From Lachnospiraceae bacterium (GTDB lineage: Bacteria; Bacillota; Clostridia; Lachnospirales; Lachnospiraceae), in NCBI GenBank assembly GCA_022766245.1, contig JALEPL010000038.1:1-53376 (forward strand): DNA of 53,376 nt. Direction: 5' to 3'. This document shows positions 9,153 to 18,745 of the stretch, one piece after another. Within the stretch, counting starts at the first letter, position 1. Each line of letters opens with the position of its first letter. Position numbers and translations under genes: made by a program. The notes below the pieces were generated by a model that saw only the letters and a program-made list of their open reading frames with translations, did not search any database and was not told the DNA's origin.

Positions 9153-10646
9153 CTACTGTACAGACAATGTGGAGTAACCCATCAGGCTCTCATCCACTTC
9201 TCTGGCCGCTTCACGTCCCTCACGGATAGCCCACACTACTAAGGACTGTCCTCTGTGAACGTCGCCTGCTGCAAATACGTTTTCCACGCTGGTCTTATAA
9301 GCTCCTTCTGCGGTGGCTACATTCGTTCTGGCATTTAACTCTACACCAAAAGCCTTTGCCACATAGTCCTCCGTACCCAGAAATCCTGCTGCGATAAGTA
9401 CCAGATCGCAATCCATGTTCGTCTCAGAACCCGGCACTTCCACCATCTGCATCCGTCCGGTCTTCTCATCCTTTTTGCTCTCCAGCTTCACGGTCACCAG
9501 ACCACACAGATTTCCGTTTTTATCCTTCAGGAATTCCTTTACGGTAGTCTGATAGATACGTGGGTCGTGACCGAACATGGCGATGGCTTCCTCCTGACCG
9601 TAGTCTGTCTTGCAGACCTTCGGCCACTCCGGCCATGGATTGTTCTCTGCACGCTGATCCGGTGCCTTCGGCATCATCTCAAGCTGGGTTACGCTCACTG
9701 CTCCATGACGGATGGCAGTTCCCACGCAGTCATTTCCGGTATCACCGCCACCGATGATGACTACCTTTTTGCCCTTTGCGGAAATATATTTCCCGTCAGA
9801 CAACTGCGAATCCAGAAGACTCTTGGTGGTTGCTGCCAGATAATCTACTGCGAAATAGATTCCCTTGGCATCTCTGCCCGGGGCTTTGATATCTCTGGGA
9901 TTCTTTGCTCCGCAGGCTAAAATCACACGGTCGTAGTCTTTTAACAATTTCGCTGCTTTTATGTCCTTACCTACATTGACACCTGTGATGAACTCCACTC
10001 CTTCTTCCTTCATCACATCCACCTTACGGTCGATAACCCATTTCTCCAGCTTCATATTGGGAATGCCGTACATCAGAAGTCCACCCACGCGGTCCTCACG
10101 CTCATATACCGTTACAGAATGACCGCGCTTGTTCAGCTGGTCTGCTGCTGCCAGACCGGCAGGACCGGAGCCGATGACTGCCACACGTTTTCCCGTGCGC
10201 ACTCTGGGCGGCTTTGCTGCTGCATAGCCCTTCTCATAGGCATTCTCAATGATGCCGAACTCATTCGCCTTACAGGTAACCGGGTCTCCCCAGTTACCGC
10301 AGGTGCAGGCTGCCTCACAAAGTGCCGGACAAACCCGGGAGGTAAACTCCGGGAAATTGTTGGTCTTCTTTAAACGATGATATGCCTGCTCCCAGTTTCC
10401 GGTGTAGAGCAGATCATTCCACTCCGGCACCAGATTGTGCAACGGGCATCCGCTGGTCATACCGCAGATATTCATGCCGGACTGACAGAACGGTACGCCG
10501 CAGTTCATACATCTGGCTGCCTGCGCCTTTTGTTTCTCCTGTGACAGAGGGGTATGGAACTCATTAAAGTTCTTGATACGCTCCTTTGGTGCAACCGCTG
10601 TTGCATTTTCTCTCTCATAGTCCATAAATCCTGTTGGTTTTCCCAT
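9153..10646 (-). CDS. gltD: Glutamate synthase (NADPH) small subunit
   Basis: A 497-residue flavoprotein that passes electrons from NAD(P)H to the large subunit for glutamate formation from glutamine and 2-oxoglutarate. The N-terminal iron-sulfur region shows CMNCGVPFC and CGMTSGCP. The FAD site is VIGSGPAGLAAAD (about residues 155-170) and the nucleotide site is VVIIGGGDTGNDC (about 295). A C-terminal ATG-type FAD motif reads VFAAGDVHRGQSLVVWAI. It follows gltB by 14 bases in the same direction, so the two subunits are co-transcribed and end at the terminator at 9104-9144. Length and motifs are ordinary for the family. Confidence 0.96.
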   Translation of the reverse strand: MGKPTGFMDYERENATAVAPKERIKNFNEFHTPLSQEKQKAQAARCMNCGVPFCQSGMNICGMTSGCPLHNLVPEWNDLLYTGNWEQAYHRLKKTNNFPEFTSRVCPALCEAACTCGNWGDPVTCKANEFGIIENAYEKGYAAAKPPRVRTGKRVAVIGSGPAGLAAADQLNKRGHSVTVYEREDRVGGLLMYGIPNMKLEKWVIDRKVDVMKEEGVEFITGVNVGKDIKAAKLLKDYDRVILACGAKNPRDIKAPGRDAKGIYFAVDYLAATTKSLLDSQLSDGKYISAKGKKVVIIGGGDTGNDCVGTAIRHGAVSVTQLEMMPKAPDQRAENNPWPEWPKVCKTDYGQEEAIAMFGHDPRIYQTTVKEFLKDKNGNLCGLVTVKLESKKDEKTGRMQMVEVPGSETNMDCDLVLIAAGFLGTEDYVAKAFGVELNARTNVATAEGAYKTSVENVFAAGDVHRGQSLVVWAIREGREAAREVDESLMGYSTLSVQ

Positions 10647-10660
10647 TTTGCGTACCCTCC

Positions 10661-13600
10661 TTAACCTCTTGTATTCGCATAAAATGCTTCAATCTGTGCC
10701 TGCTCAGAAGAAAGACCCTTCTCCTCCATCTGGGCAATGGCAATCAACATACGGTTATAATCAAACGGAACTACCTTCTTGAACTTCGGCAGATACTCGC
10801 TGAAGTTATCCAGCACTTCTTTTCCCTTCTCGGAATTGGTCAGTGCCACATGCTCCCTGATCATATCCTTCAGTTCCATAACGTCATACTTATTGGTGAC
10901 TTCCTCAGAAAATACCATTTCCTTATTCAGTCTGGTGTACAGATCGTTGTCCTCATCCAGCACATAAGCGATACCACCGCTCATACCTGCTGCAAAGTTT
11001 TTACCGGTTTTACCAAGGATAACCACGCGGCCGCCGGTCATATACTCGCAGCCATGATCTCCCACACCTTCTACTACTGCGGATGCTCCAGAGTTACGTA
11101 CACAGAAACGCTCACCTGCCACACCGTTGATAAATGCCTTACCACTGGTTGCTCCGTACAATGCCACGTTTCCGATGATGATATTCTCATCCTTTTTATA
11201 TTTCACTCCTGCCGGAGGATATACCACCAGCTTTCCACCGGAAAGGCCCTTTCCGAAGTAGTCATTGGAATCGCCCACCAGCTCCAAGGTCAGTCCCTTC
11301 GGGATGAATGCACCAAAGCTCTGTCCGCCGGCACCGTTACATTTTACAATAAAGGTATCTTCCTCTAAGGTGTCATCGTATTTCTTCGTAATCTCAGAAC
11401 CGAAAATCGTACCAAAGGAACGATCGGTGTTGGTTACTTCCACATCGATGCTGCGCTTCTGCTTCTTCTCCAGTGCGGAAGCAAGCTGTTTTAACAGCAC
11501 AGTCTCATCCTTTGTCTTCTCCAGCTCAAAATCATATACATGCTTGGGATCAAAGGTAACCTTATCCTTCGGTCCTGCAAATGGATTGTTCAAAATCTTG
11601 GAAAGGTTGATTTCCTTCTCGCGGTCTGTCAGACCCTCACGAACCTTTAACAGATCCGTGCGCCCTACCATCTCATCGATATTCTTGCAACCAAGCCGTG
11701 CCATAATCTCTCTTAATTCCTCTGCAATGAACCGCATGAAGTTTTCCACATACTCCGGCTTTCCTGCAAAACGTTTCCGCAGCTCCGGATTCTGGGTCGC
11801 AATACCTGCCGGACAGGTATCCAGGTTACATACACGCATCATGACGCATCCCATGGTTACCAGCGGTGCAGTGGCAAAACCAAACTCCTCTGCACCAAGC
11901 AATGCAGCAATAGCCACGTCACGGCCGCTCATCAGCTTACCATCTGTCTCGATACGAACTTTATTGCGCAGACCGTTCATAATCAGTGTCTGGTGTGTCT
12001 CTGCCAGACCCAGCTCCCATGGAAGTCCTGCATTATGGATAGAACTGCTGGGCGCCGCACCGGTTCCTCCGTCATAGCCGGAAATCAGAATCAACTGTGC
12101 TCCTGCCTTGGCAACACCTGCTGCAACCGTTCCCACTCCTGCCTCGGATACCAGCTTCACAGAGATACGGGCATCGCGGTTAGAGTTCTTCAGATCATAA
12201 ATCAACTGCTCCAGATCCTCGATAGAGTAAATATCATGGTGCGGTGGCGGGGAGATCAAAGATACACCCGGTGTGGAAAGTCTTGTCTTTGCAATCCACG
12301 GGTAAACCTTTTTGCCCGGAAGATGTCCACCTTCACCAGGCTTTGCTCCCTGAGCCATCTTGATCTGAATCTCCTCAGCACTTACCAGATAGCGGCTGGT
12401 TACACCGAATCGACCGGAAGCCACCTGCTTGATGGCCGAGCAACGGTTCACGCTACTGTTCTTGCTGGCGATACGCTCCAAATCTTCACCACCTTCACCG
12501 GTGTTGGACTTGCCATGGAGATGATTCATGGCGATGGCCAGTGTCTCATGTGCTTCCTGGGAAATGGATCCGTAGGACATAGCACCGGTCTTAAACCGGG
12601 TCACGATGGAATCTACGCTCTCCACCTCTTCCAGCGGAATACCCTTTTTCGGATAATTGAAGTCCATCAGACCACGGATATTGGAAGACTTTTCCTCCTC
12701 ATTTACCAGATCTGTATACTGCTTGAACATCTGATAGTCTCCACGTTTGGTGGACTCCTGTAACAGATGAATGGTAGCCGGATTATAAAGGTGTGCATCT
12801 GCACCGCTTCTCATCTTGTGACGGCCCTTGCTGTCCAAAGTGAGGTCTGTCTCTAATCCCAGGGGATCATAAGCTGCTGAATGAAGAATATCCACATCCT
12901 TTTCAATATCCTTTAAGGTAATACCATCAATACGGCTTACGGTGTTGGTAAAGTATCTGTTGATCAATCCGGAATCAATCCCAATGGCCTCAAACATCTT
13001 GGATCCTTCATAGGACTGAATGGTGGAAATACCCATTTTTGCAGCGATTTTTGTAATACCACTGACAATGGCGTTGTTATAATCATTCACTGCTGCATAG
13101 TAATCCTTGTCCAGCATATGCTCGTCCACCAGCTGTTTGATGGTATCCTGTGCCAGGTAAGGATTGATTGCGCTGGCTCCGTATCCCAACAGGGTTGCAA
13201 AATGATGTACCTCACGAGGTTCTCCGGACTCTAAAATCAATGCCACAGCAGTTCTCTTTTTGGTACGAACCAGATGCTGCTGCAAACCGGACACTGCCAA
13301 AAGTGACGGAATCGGCACATGGTTCTCATCCACACCGCGGTCAGAAAGAATCAGAATGTTAGCGCCATCACGGTACGCACGGTCTGCCTCCACAAAGAGA
13401 CGATCCAGAGCTTTCTCCAGACTGGTGTTCTTATAATATGTGATGGGAAGAACCACAACCTTGTAGCCTTCTACCTTCATGTTTTTAATCTTCATCAAAT
13501 CCGTATTGGTAAGAATGGGGCTCTTTGCCTTCAATACCATACAGTTCTTTGCATTCTCTTCCAGCAGGTTTCCGTCATCACCAATGTATACGGTAGTGGA

Positions 13601-15214
13601 AGTCACAATCTTCTCACGAATGGAATCGATGGGCGGATTGGTTACCTGCGCAAACATTTGCTTAAAGTAATTAAACAGCGGCTGATGATCTCCTGCCAGT
13701 GCAGCCAATGGTGTATCGATACCCATTGCAGAAGTACCCTCCCCACCATTTAGCGCCATGGGGAGCATTGCCTCCTTTAAGGACTCATAGGTATACCCAA
13801 ATGCCTTCTGCATTCTCTGGCGCTCTTCCTTGGTATACTCCGGAACACGCTGATTCGGAATCTTTAAGTCTTCCAGATTGATCATATTTTTATCCAGCCA
13901 CTCACCGTAAGGCTGTCTGCCGGCGTAGAACTCCTTCAGCTCGTCATCATCGATGACACGTCCCTGAATGGTATCTACCAGAAGCATTTTACCCGGGCGA
14001 AGTCTTTCCTTTACAACGATCTTAGTAGGATCGATATCCAGCACACCCACCTCAGAGGACAGGATCAACTGATTGTCATCGGTAATGTAGTAACGGGAAG
14101 GACGCAGACCATTTCGGTCAAGCACTGCCCCCATCACATCTCCATCGGAGAAAAGGATGGAAGCCGGTCCATCCCAGGGCTCCATCATGGTTGCATAATA
14201 CTGGTAGAAGTCTTTCTTCTTCTGGGACATGGTATTGTTGTTTGCCCAGGGCTCCGGAATCATAATCATGACAGCCAGCGGCAAATCCATACCACTCATC
14301 ACCAAAAACTCTAAGGTATTATCCAGCATAGCCGAATCAGACCCCTCGGTGTTGACAACCGGAAGCACCTTCTGCAGCTCGCCCTTCAATGCGCCTGCAT
14401 CCATGGTCTCCTCGCGGGCCAGCATCTTATCTGCATTACCCTTAATGGTGTTAATCTCTCCGTTGTGTACAATAAAACGGTTCGGATGAGCTCTCTGCCA
14501 GCTGGGATTCGTGTTGGTAGAGAAACGGGAATGTACGGTGGCGATTGCTGACTCATAATCCGCATCCTGCAGATCCTTAAAGAACAGACGCAGCTCATTT
14601 ACCAAAAACATTCCTTTATATACGATAGTCCTGCTGGATAAGCTCACCACATAAGTATCATCATTAGACTGTTCGAATACACGTCTTGCGATATAAAGCT
14701 TGCGGTCGAAATCTAATCCCTTCTCCACATCCTTCGGACGCTCTACAAAGCCCTGCATAATATAGGGCATGCAGTCCACTGCCTTTTTGCCCAGCTTCGT
14801 AGGATCTGTGGGAACATTTCTCCATCCTAAGAACTTCATGCCTTCCTTTTCTACAATGACCTCGAACATCTTCTTGGCCTGATTGCGCTTCAACTCTTCC
14901 TGAGGGAAGAAAAACATACCGATTCCGTAATCTCTCTCTCCTCCTAATGTAATACCTGCCTCTTTGGCCGCCTTAGAGAAGAACTTGTGGGAAATCTGTA
15001 ACAGGATACCTACACCGTCACCGGTCTTTCCGTCTGCATCCTTACCTGCTCTGTGTTTCAGGTTCTCAACAATCTTCAATGCATTTTCCACGGTTGCATG
15101 GGTCTTGATACCTTTGATATTTACAACGGCACCGATACCACAGTTATCATGTTCAAACTGAGGATCATACATTCCCTGAGCAACTGCTGTGCTCTCATTC
15201 CACTGTTTTTCCAT
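10661..15214 (-). CDS. gltB: Glutamate synthase large subunit
   Basis: 1517 residues, the standard length. An N-terminal propeptide of about 24 residues precedes Cys25 in NCGIGAV. That cysteine becomes the N-terminal nucleophile of the class II glutamine amidotransferase domain after processing. The central and FMN-binding synthase domains follow, with GYDGGTGAAPSS and the 3Fe-4S cysteines in CVMMRVCNLDTCPAG (about 1130-1150). The C-terminal GXGXG beta-helix domain carries GEGGEDLER-to-GGIAYVL type repeats. The enzyme makes two glutamates from glutamine and 2-oxoglutarate with GltD as electron donor. The ATG at 15214 follows AAAGGA. Expression probably starts from the AT-rich leader at 15215-15490. 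Confidence 0.97.
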   Translation of the reverse strand: MEKQWNESTAVAQGMYDPQFEHDNCGIGAVVNIKGIKTHATVENALKIVENLKHRAGKDADGKTGDGVGILLQISHKFFSKAAKEAGITLGGERDYGIGMFFFPQEELKRNQAKKMFEVIVEKEGMKFLGWRNVPTDPTKLGKKAVDCMPYIMQGFVERPKDVEKGLDFDRKLYIARRVFEQSNDDTYVVSLSSRTIVYKGMFLVNELRLFFKDLQDADYESAIATVHSRFSTNTNPSWQRAHPNRFIVHNGEINTIKGNADKMLAREETMDAGALKGELQKVLPVVNTEGSDSAMLDNTLEFLVMSGMDLPLAVMIMIPEPWANNNTMSQKKKDFYQYYATMMEPWDGPASILFSDGDVMGAVLDRNGLRPSRYYITDDNQLILSSEVGVLDIDPTKIVVKERLRPGKMLLVDTIQGRVIDDDELKEFYAGRQPYGEWLDKNMINLEDLKIPNQRVPEYTKEERQRMQKAFGYTYESLKEAMLPMALNGGEGTSAMGIDTPLAALAGDHQPLFNYFKQMFAQVTNPPIDSIREKIVTSTTVYIGDDGNLLEENAKNCMVLKAKSPILTNTDLMKIKNMKVEGYKVVVLPITYYKNTSLEKALDRLFVEADRAYRDGANILILSDRGVDENHVPIPSLLAVSGLQQHLVRTKKRTAVALILESGEPREVHHFATLLGYGASAINPYLAQDTIKQLVDEHMLDKDYYAAVNDYNNAIVSGITKIAAKMGISTIQSYEGSKMFEAIGIDSGLINRYFTNTVSRIDGITLKDIEKDVDILHSAAYDPLGLETDLTLDSKGRHKMRSGADAHLYNPATIHLLQESTKRGDYQMFKQYTDLVNEEEKSSNIRGLMDFNYPKKGIPLEEVESVDSIVTRFKTGAMSYGSISQEAHETLAIAMNHLHGKSNTGEGGEDLERIASKNSSVNRCSAIKQVASGRFGVTSRYLVSAEEIQIKMAQGAKPGEGGHLPGKKVYPWIAKTRLSTPGVSLISPPPHHDIYSIEDLEQLIYDLKNSNRDARISVKLVSEAGVGTVAAGVAKAGAQLILISGYDGGTGAAPSSSIHNAGLPWELGLAETHQTLIMNGLRNKVRIETDGKLMSGRDVAIAALLGAEEFGFATAPLVTMGCVMMRVCNLDTCPAGIATQNPELRKRFAGKPEYVENFMRFIAEELREIMARLGCKNIDEMVGRTDLLKVREGLTDREKEINLSKILNNPFAGPKDKVTFDPKHVYDFELEKTKDETVLLKQLASALEKKQKRSIDVEVTNTDRSFGTIFGSEITKKYDDTLEEDTFIVKCNGAGGQSFGAFIPKGLTLELVGDSNDYFGKGLSGGKLVVYPPAGVKYKKDENIIIGNVALYGATSGKAFINGVAGERFCVRNSGASAVVEGVGDHGCEYMTGGRVVILGKTGKNFAAGMSGGIAYVLDEDNDLYTRLNKEMVFSEEVTNKYDVMELKDMIREHVALTNSEKGKEVLDNFSEYLPKFKKVVPFDYNRMLIAIAQMEEKGLSSEQAQIEAFYANTRG

Positions 15215-15417
15215 TGTGTCTTATCCTTTCTTGGCTGTATTATGAGTCATCAAAACGCCGGTTTGTCTCAGGCATTTTGTAGGCTGCCTCTCACTAAGCA
15301 TAAGTTTACACCTGAAAAAGTTGGTTTGTAAATAGCTTTTTTTGTTCCGTTGTCTGATTATTTGACTATTTGATTGTATAATTGTTGATGTATATGCAAT
15401 TTATTGTTTTTTCACAT

Positions 15418-15446
15418 TTTATACCCTGATTTAGAAACAATTTGAA
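15418..15446 (-). promoter_or_regulatory. Candidate promoter of gltBD
   Basis: On the minus strand TTCAAA (15446-15441) and TATAAA (15423-15418) stand 17 bases apart. The -35 matches consensus at four of six positions and the -10 at five of six. It lies about 200 bases before the gltB start. Confidence 0.4.
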
Positions 15447-15491
15447 TTCTGTTTTGGAAAAGTTTTTTTGTGTTTTTTACAGCAAATAGCG

Positions 15492-15538
15492 AATGCCGAT
15501 TGAATTGTTCTAATTTTTAAAACAATTCAATCGGCATT
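15492..15538 (-). terminator. 18-bp perfect hairpin after the CPBP protease gene
   Basis: AATGCCGATTGAATTGTT (15492-15509) and its exact complement (15521-15538) flank an 11-base loop. It sits 37 bases after the end of the leftward long operon, where a terminator is expected. The leftward T-run is poor, so processing protection or a bound protein are alternatives. Confidence 0.55.
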
Positions 15539-15574
15539 TTATGGAACTTTTTAAGTATATTTTTGAAATAAAGA

Positions 15575-16345
15575 TTACCTTTTTCCTGTCTCAGGCTTTA
15601 CCATACAAAAGAATACATAGAGGAAGAGAACCAGACTGATGACTGCAAGTAATATCGTGAATTCTACTTTCCGAAGCATACTTCCCTCCATAAAGCAAAA
15701 GATTCCCGTCTCACTGCGCAGCACAGAAATCAGATTCGTAAGCATATGAGCCAGAACAGCACATTTCAATCCTCCCCACTGCACACATAGCGCCAGAAGC
15801 AGTCCCAGACAACCTGCATATAAAAACTGCACCAGATTCATATGCATACCGCCAAAAATCAACGCAGAGATTACGACTGCCGGCCAGATACCCAGCCACT
15901 CCCTAAGTCTCTGATATACAATTCCTCGATACAGCAATTCTTCCAGTACCGGTGTCAGAATACAGGTGGCCAGAATTTCCGGAAGCAACGTGCTGCCATA
16001 AAAGGCATTGGACAGTTCCTGATAGCTTTGAGATTGCTCCTTCATGGTGGTAAATGCGAAAAGATTGTTTACTACCATTCCGGCGGCCATCGTTCCTACA
16101 GCCAGCAGCGCCGTCAGTAAAATATCCTTTTTCCTATCCTGTACTGCTCCCCGAGCATCCTTTCGGTAGAAGGAATACACAAAAGGAAATGTAACCACGG
16201 TAGCAATCATCTGTTGAAACACATAATTCTGGTTTGTGGTTTCCACCACCATGTTGCACAGAAACATGACCACATTCATCACCACAAAATACATCCCGAT
16301 GGGATAAACGATTTCCCAGATACGCACAAGTTTAGAGGGTTTCAA
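15575..16345 (-). CDS. CPBP family intramembrane metalloprotease (CAAX/Abi type)
   Basis: A 256-residue, strongly hydrophobic protein with the glutamic-type membrane protease signature: EE at 135-136 with Arg140 (EELLYRG), then F164xxxH168 (FGGMH), then H200 with Asn204 (HMLTN). Family members process prenylated proteins, maturate peptides or give self-immunity to bacteriocins; the role here is unknown. The start is a TTG at 16345, lying inside the last codons of the HAD gene (14-base overlap), with AGAGGAGG 12 bases upstream. A later GTG is possible. It is the last gene of the long parE-fol operon. Confidence 0.82.
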   Translation of the reverse strand: MKPSKLVRIWEIVYPIGMYFVVMNVVMFLCNMVVETTNQNYVFQQMIATVVTFPFVYSFYRKDARGAVQDRKKDILLTALLAVGTMAAGMVVNNLFAFTTMKEQSQSYQELSNAFYGSTLLPEILATCILTPVLEELLYRGIVYQRLREWLGIWPAVVISALIFGGMHMNLVQFLYAGCLGLLLALCVQWGGLKCAVLAHMLTNLISVLRSETGIFCFMEGSMLRKVEFTILLAVISLVLFLYVFFCMVKPETGKR

Positions 16346-16979
16346 GGTAAGCTTCCACCTCCTCTAACGTGTCAAACACCGCATCTGCGCCGCTTTCCTC
16401 CAACTCCTTACGACTGCCAAAACCATAAGTAATTCCTATGCAGGGGATTCCTGCCTCCTTTGCACCCTCCACATCAAATCTGGTATCCCCGATTAGCACT
16501 GCCTTTCCCCGATCCTTTTCGTCCATACGGCGAAGCGCCTCTGCCAGTACCTCTGCTTTAGAGGAGATTCTTCCATCCATGGTGGCTCCGGTGACATCAT
16601 CAAAGTATTTCAGAATGCCAAAATATTCTAATATCCTCCTGCAGGACTCCTCCGGCTTCGAGGATGCCATGCCAATGCGATAGTCCTTTTGCTTTAAATG
16701 AGACAGAAGCGTTTCCACCCCGTCATACATCTGACATTCAAAGATTCCTGTCACATTGTATCGTTCCCGATATTTGGCTGTGGCCTTTATGGCCTTGTCC
16801 TTGTCCATACCATAATGAGTCTCAAAGGTATAGGTCAGCGGCGGGCCAATAAAAAACTCCAGTTTGTCTGCATCCGGCTCCTCGATTCCAAAGTGATGCA
16901 GGGCATACTGAGCACTCTTTGTAATGCCTTCCTTGGAGTTAGACAGGGTGCCGTCCAAATCAAATAAAATTGTTTTCAT
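16332..16979 (-). CDS. HAD-superfamily phosphatase, phosphoglycolate phosphatase-like
   Basis: A 215-residue HAD hydrolase of the Gph/PpaX kind. Motif I FDLDGTLSNS is at residues 6-15. A helical cap follows, then motif II in MASSKPE, a conserved Lys region, and the acidic motif IV GDTRFDVEGAKEAG. It should remove phosphate from a small metabolite in the cytoplasm. The gene lies 35 bases downstream of folBK within the folate operon and overlaps the CPBP gene. The operon otherwise lacks a recognisable dihydroneopterin phosphate phosphatase, so a folate role is possible. Phosphoglycolate, pyrophosphate or nucleotide substrates are equally allowed by sequence. Confidence 0.85.
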   Translation of the reverse strand: MKTILFDLDGTLSNSKEGITKSAQYALHHFGIEEPDADKLEFFIGPPLTYTFETHYGMDKDKAIKATAKYRERYNVTGIFECQMYDGVETLLSHLKQKDYRIGMASSKPEESCRRILEYFGILKYFDDVTGATMDGRISSKAEVLAEALRRMDEKDRGKAVLIGDTRFDVEGAKEAGIPCIGITYGFGSRKELEESGADAVFDTLEEVEAYLETL

Positions 16980-17014
16980 GTCTTCTTACTCACTTTCTCG
17001 TATCTGGCATAAGG

Positions 17015-17827
17015 TTATTTGTTTGCTATTGATAGCTGTGTAATAGTCCTCTGCAGCAGGGGATGGCGGTAATAGGGGCACAATTCCCGAAGCGGCTCCA
17101 GCACAAAGGAGCGATTCTCCATATCCGGATGCGGAATAGTCAGCGTATCGTCGCACATAACCAAGTCATCATAAAAAATAATGTCAAGATCCAAAGTGCG
17201 GGGTCCCCAGTGAATCTTTCGCTCCCGCCCCGCCGATGCTTCAATCACATGAAGCTGATCCAAAAGCTCATGGGGTGTGAGAAGAGTACGCAGACGCAAT
17301 GCACCATTTAAGAACATATCCTGATCTGTCATCCCATACGGTTCTGTTTCCATCAGAGTGGACACTTGTTCTACCCGGCAATCCTCCAGCAGATCCAGCG
17401 CCTCCACAGCCTGCCTGATATAAGACTCCCGGTCTCCCATATTGGAACCAAGAGCGATATAAGCCGTATGCCAGCCCCGTGTAATCTCTACCGACACATC
17501 CTCCACCGGAAGGCCAATGGGAGCCCATGGCTTATGAACACACAAACATGCCTGCTGCAACAAGGGATACTGCAGAAGCAGGGCTCTAGCCGTCTGCTCT
17601 GCTGCTGTCTCGATGAGCTGATAGGTATGCTCTGTGAGAAAAGCCGTGATAAAATGACTGACTTCTCCGTAGTTGACCGAAGCCGTAAGATCATCCTTTT
17701 TTCCAGCCTCTCTGCAATCCAGAAGGAGTTCCGCATCCACCAAAAATTTCTGTCCCAGCTTTGTCTCCTCCGGATACACGCCATGTTTTGCATATAATTC
17801 CAGATTCTTAATTCTAATACGATCCAT
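17015..17827 (-). CDS. folBK: Fused dihydroneopterin aldolase / hydroxymethyldihydropterin pyrophosphokinase
   Basis: 270 residues carrying two consecutive steps of folate synthesis. Residues 1-118 are FolB (LYAKHGVYPEE, and the SVNYGEV segment), which cleaves dihydroneopterin to 6-hydroxymethyl-dihydropterin and glycolaldehyde. Residues 120-270 are FolK (ALGSNMGDRE, then GPRTLDLDI and PHPDMENRSFVL), which transfers pyrophosphate from ATP. Both halves show family core motifs and normal lengths, so the fusion looks functional. Its ATG shares one base with the folP stop (TAATG). The product of this protein is the substrate of FolP, encoded directly upstream. Confidence 0.95.
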   Translation of the reverse strand: MDRIRIKNLELYAKHGVYPEETKLGQKFLVDAELLLDCREAGKKDDLTASVNYGEVSHFITAFLTEHTYQLIETAAEQTARALLLQYPLLQQACLCVHKPWAPIGLPVEDVSVEITRGWHTAYIALGSNMGDRESYIRQAVEALDLLEDCRVEQVSTLMETEPYGMTDQDMFLNGALRLRTLLTPHELLDQLHVIEASAGRERKIHWGPRTLDLDIIFYDDLVMCDDTLTIPHPDMENRSFVLEPLRELCPYYRHPLLQRTITQLSIANK

Positions 17828-18681
17828 TATTTCTCCTTTTTTCCGTCACGAATGGCCTCCGCCATCTTGATGGCTCGGACATTTTCCTTCACATCATGCA
17901 CCCGGACAAATCCACAGTACTGTGCCACAGCATAGACTGTGGTCACCAACGTGCCCTCCACACGCTCATCGGACGGCAAGTCTAAGGTGAGTCCCACCAC
18001 AGATTTTCGCGAAGTACCCAAAAGCACGGGATAACCCAGATTCTGCAGTTCCCCACAACGGCGTATAGCCTCCAGATTATTTTCGTAAGATTTCCCAAAT
18101 CCCACACCCGGATCCAGCAGGATGCCATCCTTACGGATACCTGCTTCCTCCGCCAAACGTATCGTCTCCTGTAAATCCCGTCTCATATCCTCAAAGAAAT
18201 CTTTATAGTCCTGATTATCACGATTGTGCATGAGGCAGCAGGCTGCGTCATGCTTGGCAATCACTGCAGCCATAGGCGACTTCCAGCCGTCACGTTCCTT
18301 CTCCCAGCCATACTTGAGCCCCCAGATATCGTTCAGCAGATCTGCACCGGCTGTAAGCCCCGCCTCTGCCACAGAGGGCTTATATGTATCCAGGGAAACA
18401 GGCACATCAAACCGGCTGTGAATAGCCTCGATTACCGGCAGGACACGGGATATCTCTTCCTCATCCGAAATCTGCACATGTCCCGGTCTGGTGGACTCTC
18501 CACCCACGTCTATAATGTCTGCTCCGTCATTTATCATTTCCTCGGTATGCTTTAATGCAGCATCCATCTCATTCCATTTACCTCCATCGGAAAAGGAATC
18601 CGGAGTCACATTTAAAATTCCCATCACATAGGTATGATGCGCTACATCAAAACTGCGATTTCCTATTTTCAACTGATTCAT
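17827..18681 (-). CDS. folP: Dihydropteroate synthase
   Basis: 284 residues with the pterin-binding TIM-barrel signatures MGILNVTPDSFSDGG (residues 20-34), GADIIDVGGESTRPG, DTYKPSVAEAGL, LDPGVGFGKSYENN and the final GTSRKS segment. It condenses hydroxymethyl-dihydropterin pyrophosphate with p-aminobenzoate and is the sulfonamide target. The ATG at 18681 is preceded by GAAAGGA. It lies 64 bases after the HD-domain gene and overlaps folBK by one base, inside the parE-fol operon. Confidence 0.96.
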   Translation of the reverse strand: MNQLKIGNRSFDVAHHTYVMGILNVTPDSFSDGGKWNEMDAALKHTEEMINDGADIIDVGGESTRPGHVQISDEEEISRVLPVIEAIHSRFDVPVSLDTYKPSVAEAGLTAGADLLNDIWGLKYGWEKERDGWKSPMAAVIAKHDAACCLMHNRDNQDYKDFFEDMRRDLQETIRLAEEAGIRKDGILLDPGVGFGKSYENNLEAIRRCGELQNLGYPVLLGTSRKSVVGLTLDLPSDERVEGTLVTTVYAVAQYCGFVRVHDVKENVRAIKMAEAIRDGKKEK

Positions 18682-18745
18682 AGTCTGTTCCTTTCTTTCA
18701 CAATAACTTTTCTAATTTGAAAACATTTCCAAAAAGGGAATTACT

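Larger units (their letters stand above)
15215..15574. other. Intergenic region between the CPBP protease gene and gltB
   Basis: This 360-base, very AT-rich stretch holds an 18-bp perfect hairpin at 15492-15538, a candidate gltB promoter at 15418-15446 and a leader of about 200 bases. The leader includes a small AGGCA/TGCCT hairpin near 15265-15290. I recognise no known riboswitch consensus in it and no coding sequence. Confidence 0.5.

Noticed and set aside
15215-15490. Possible riboswitch in the gltB leader
   Set aside because: A small hairpin and AT-rich sequence only; no match to a glutamine, glycine or other consensus I can recognise by eye.
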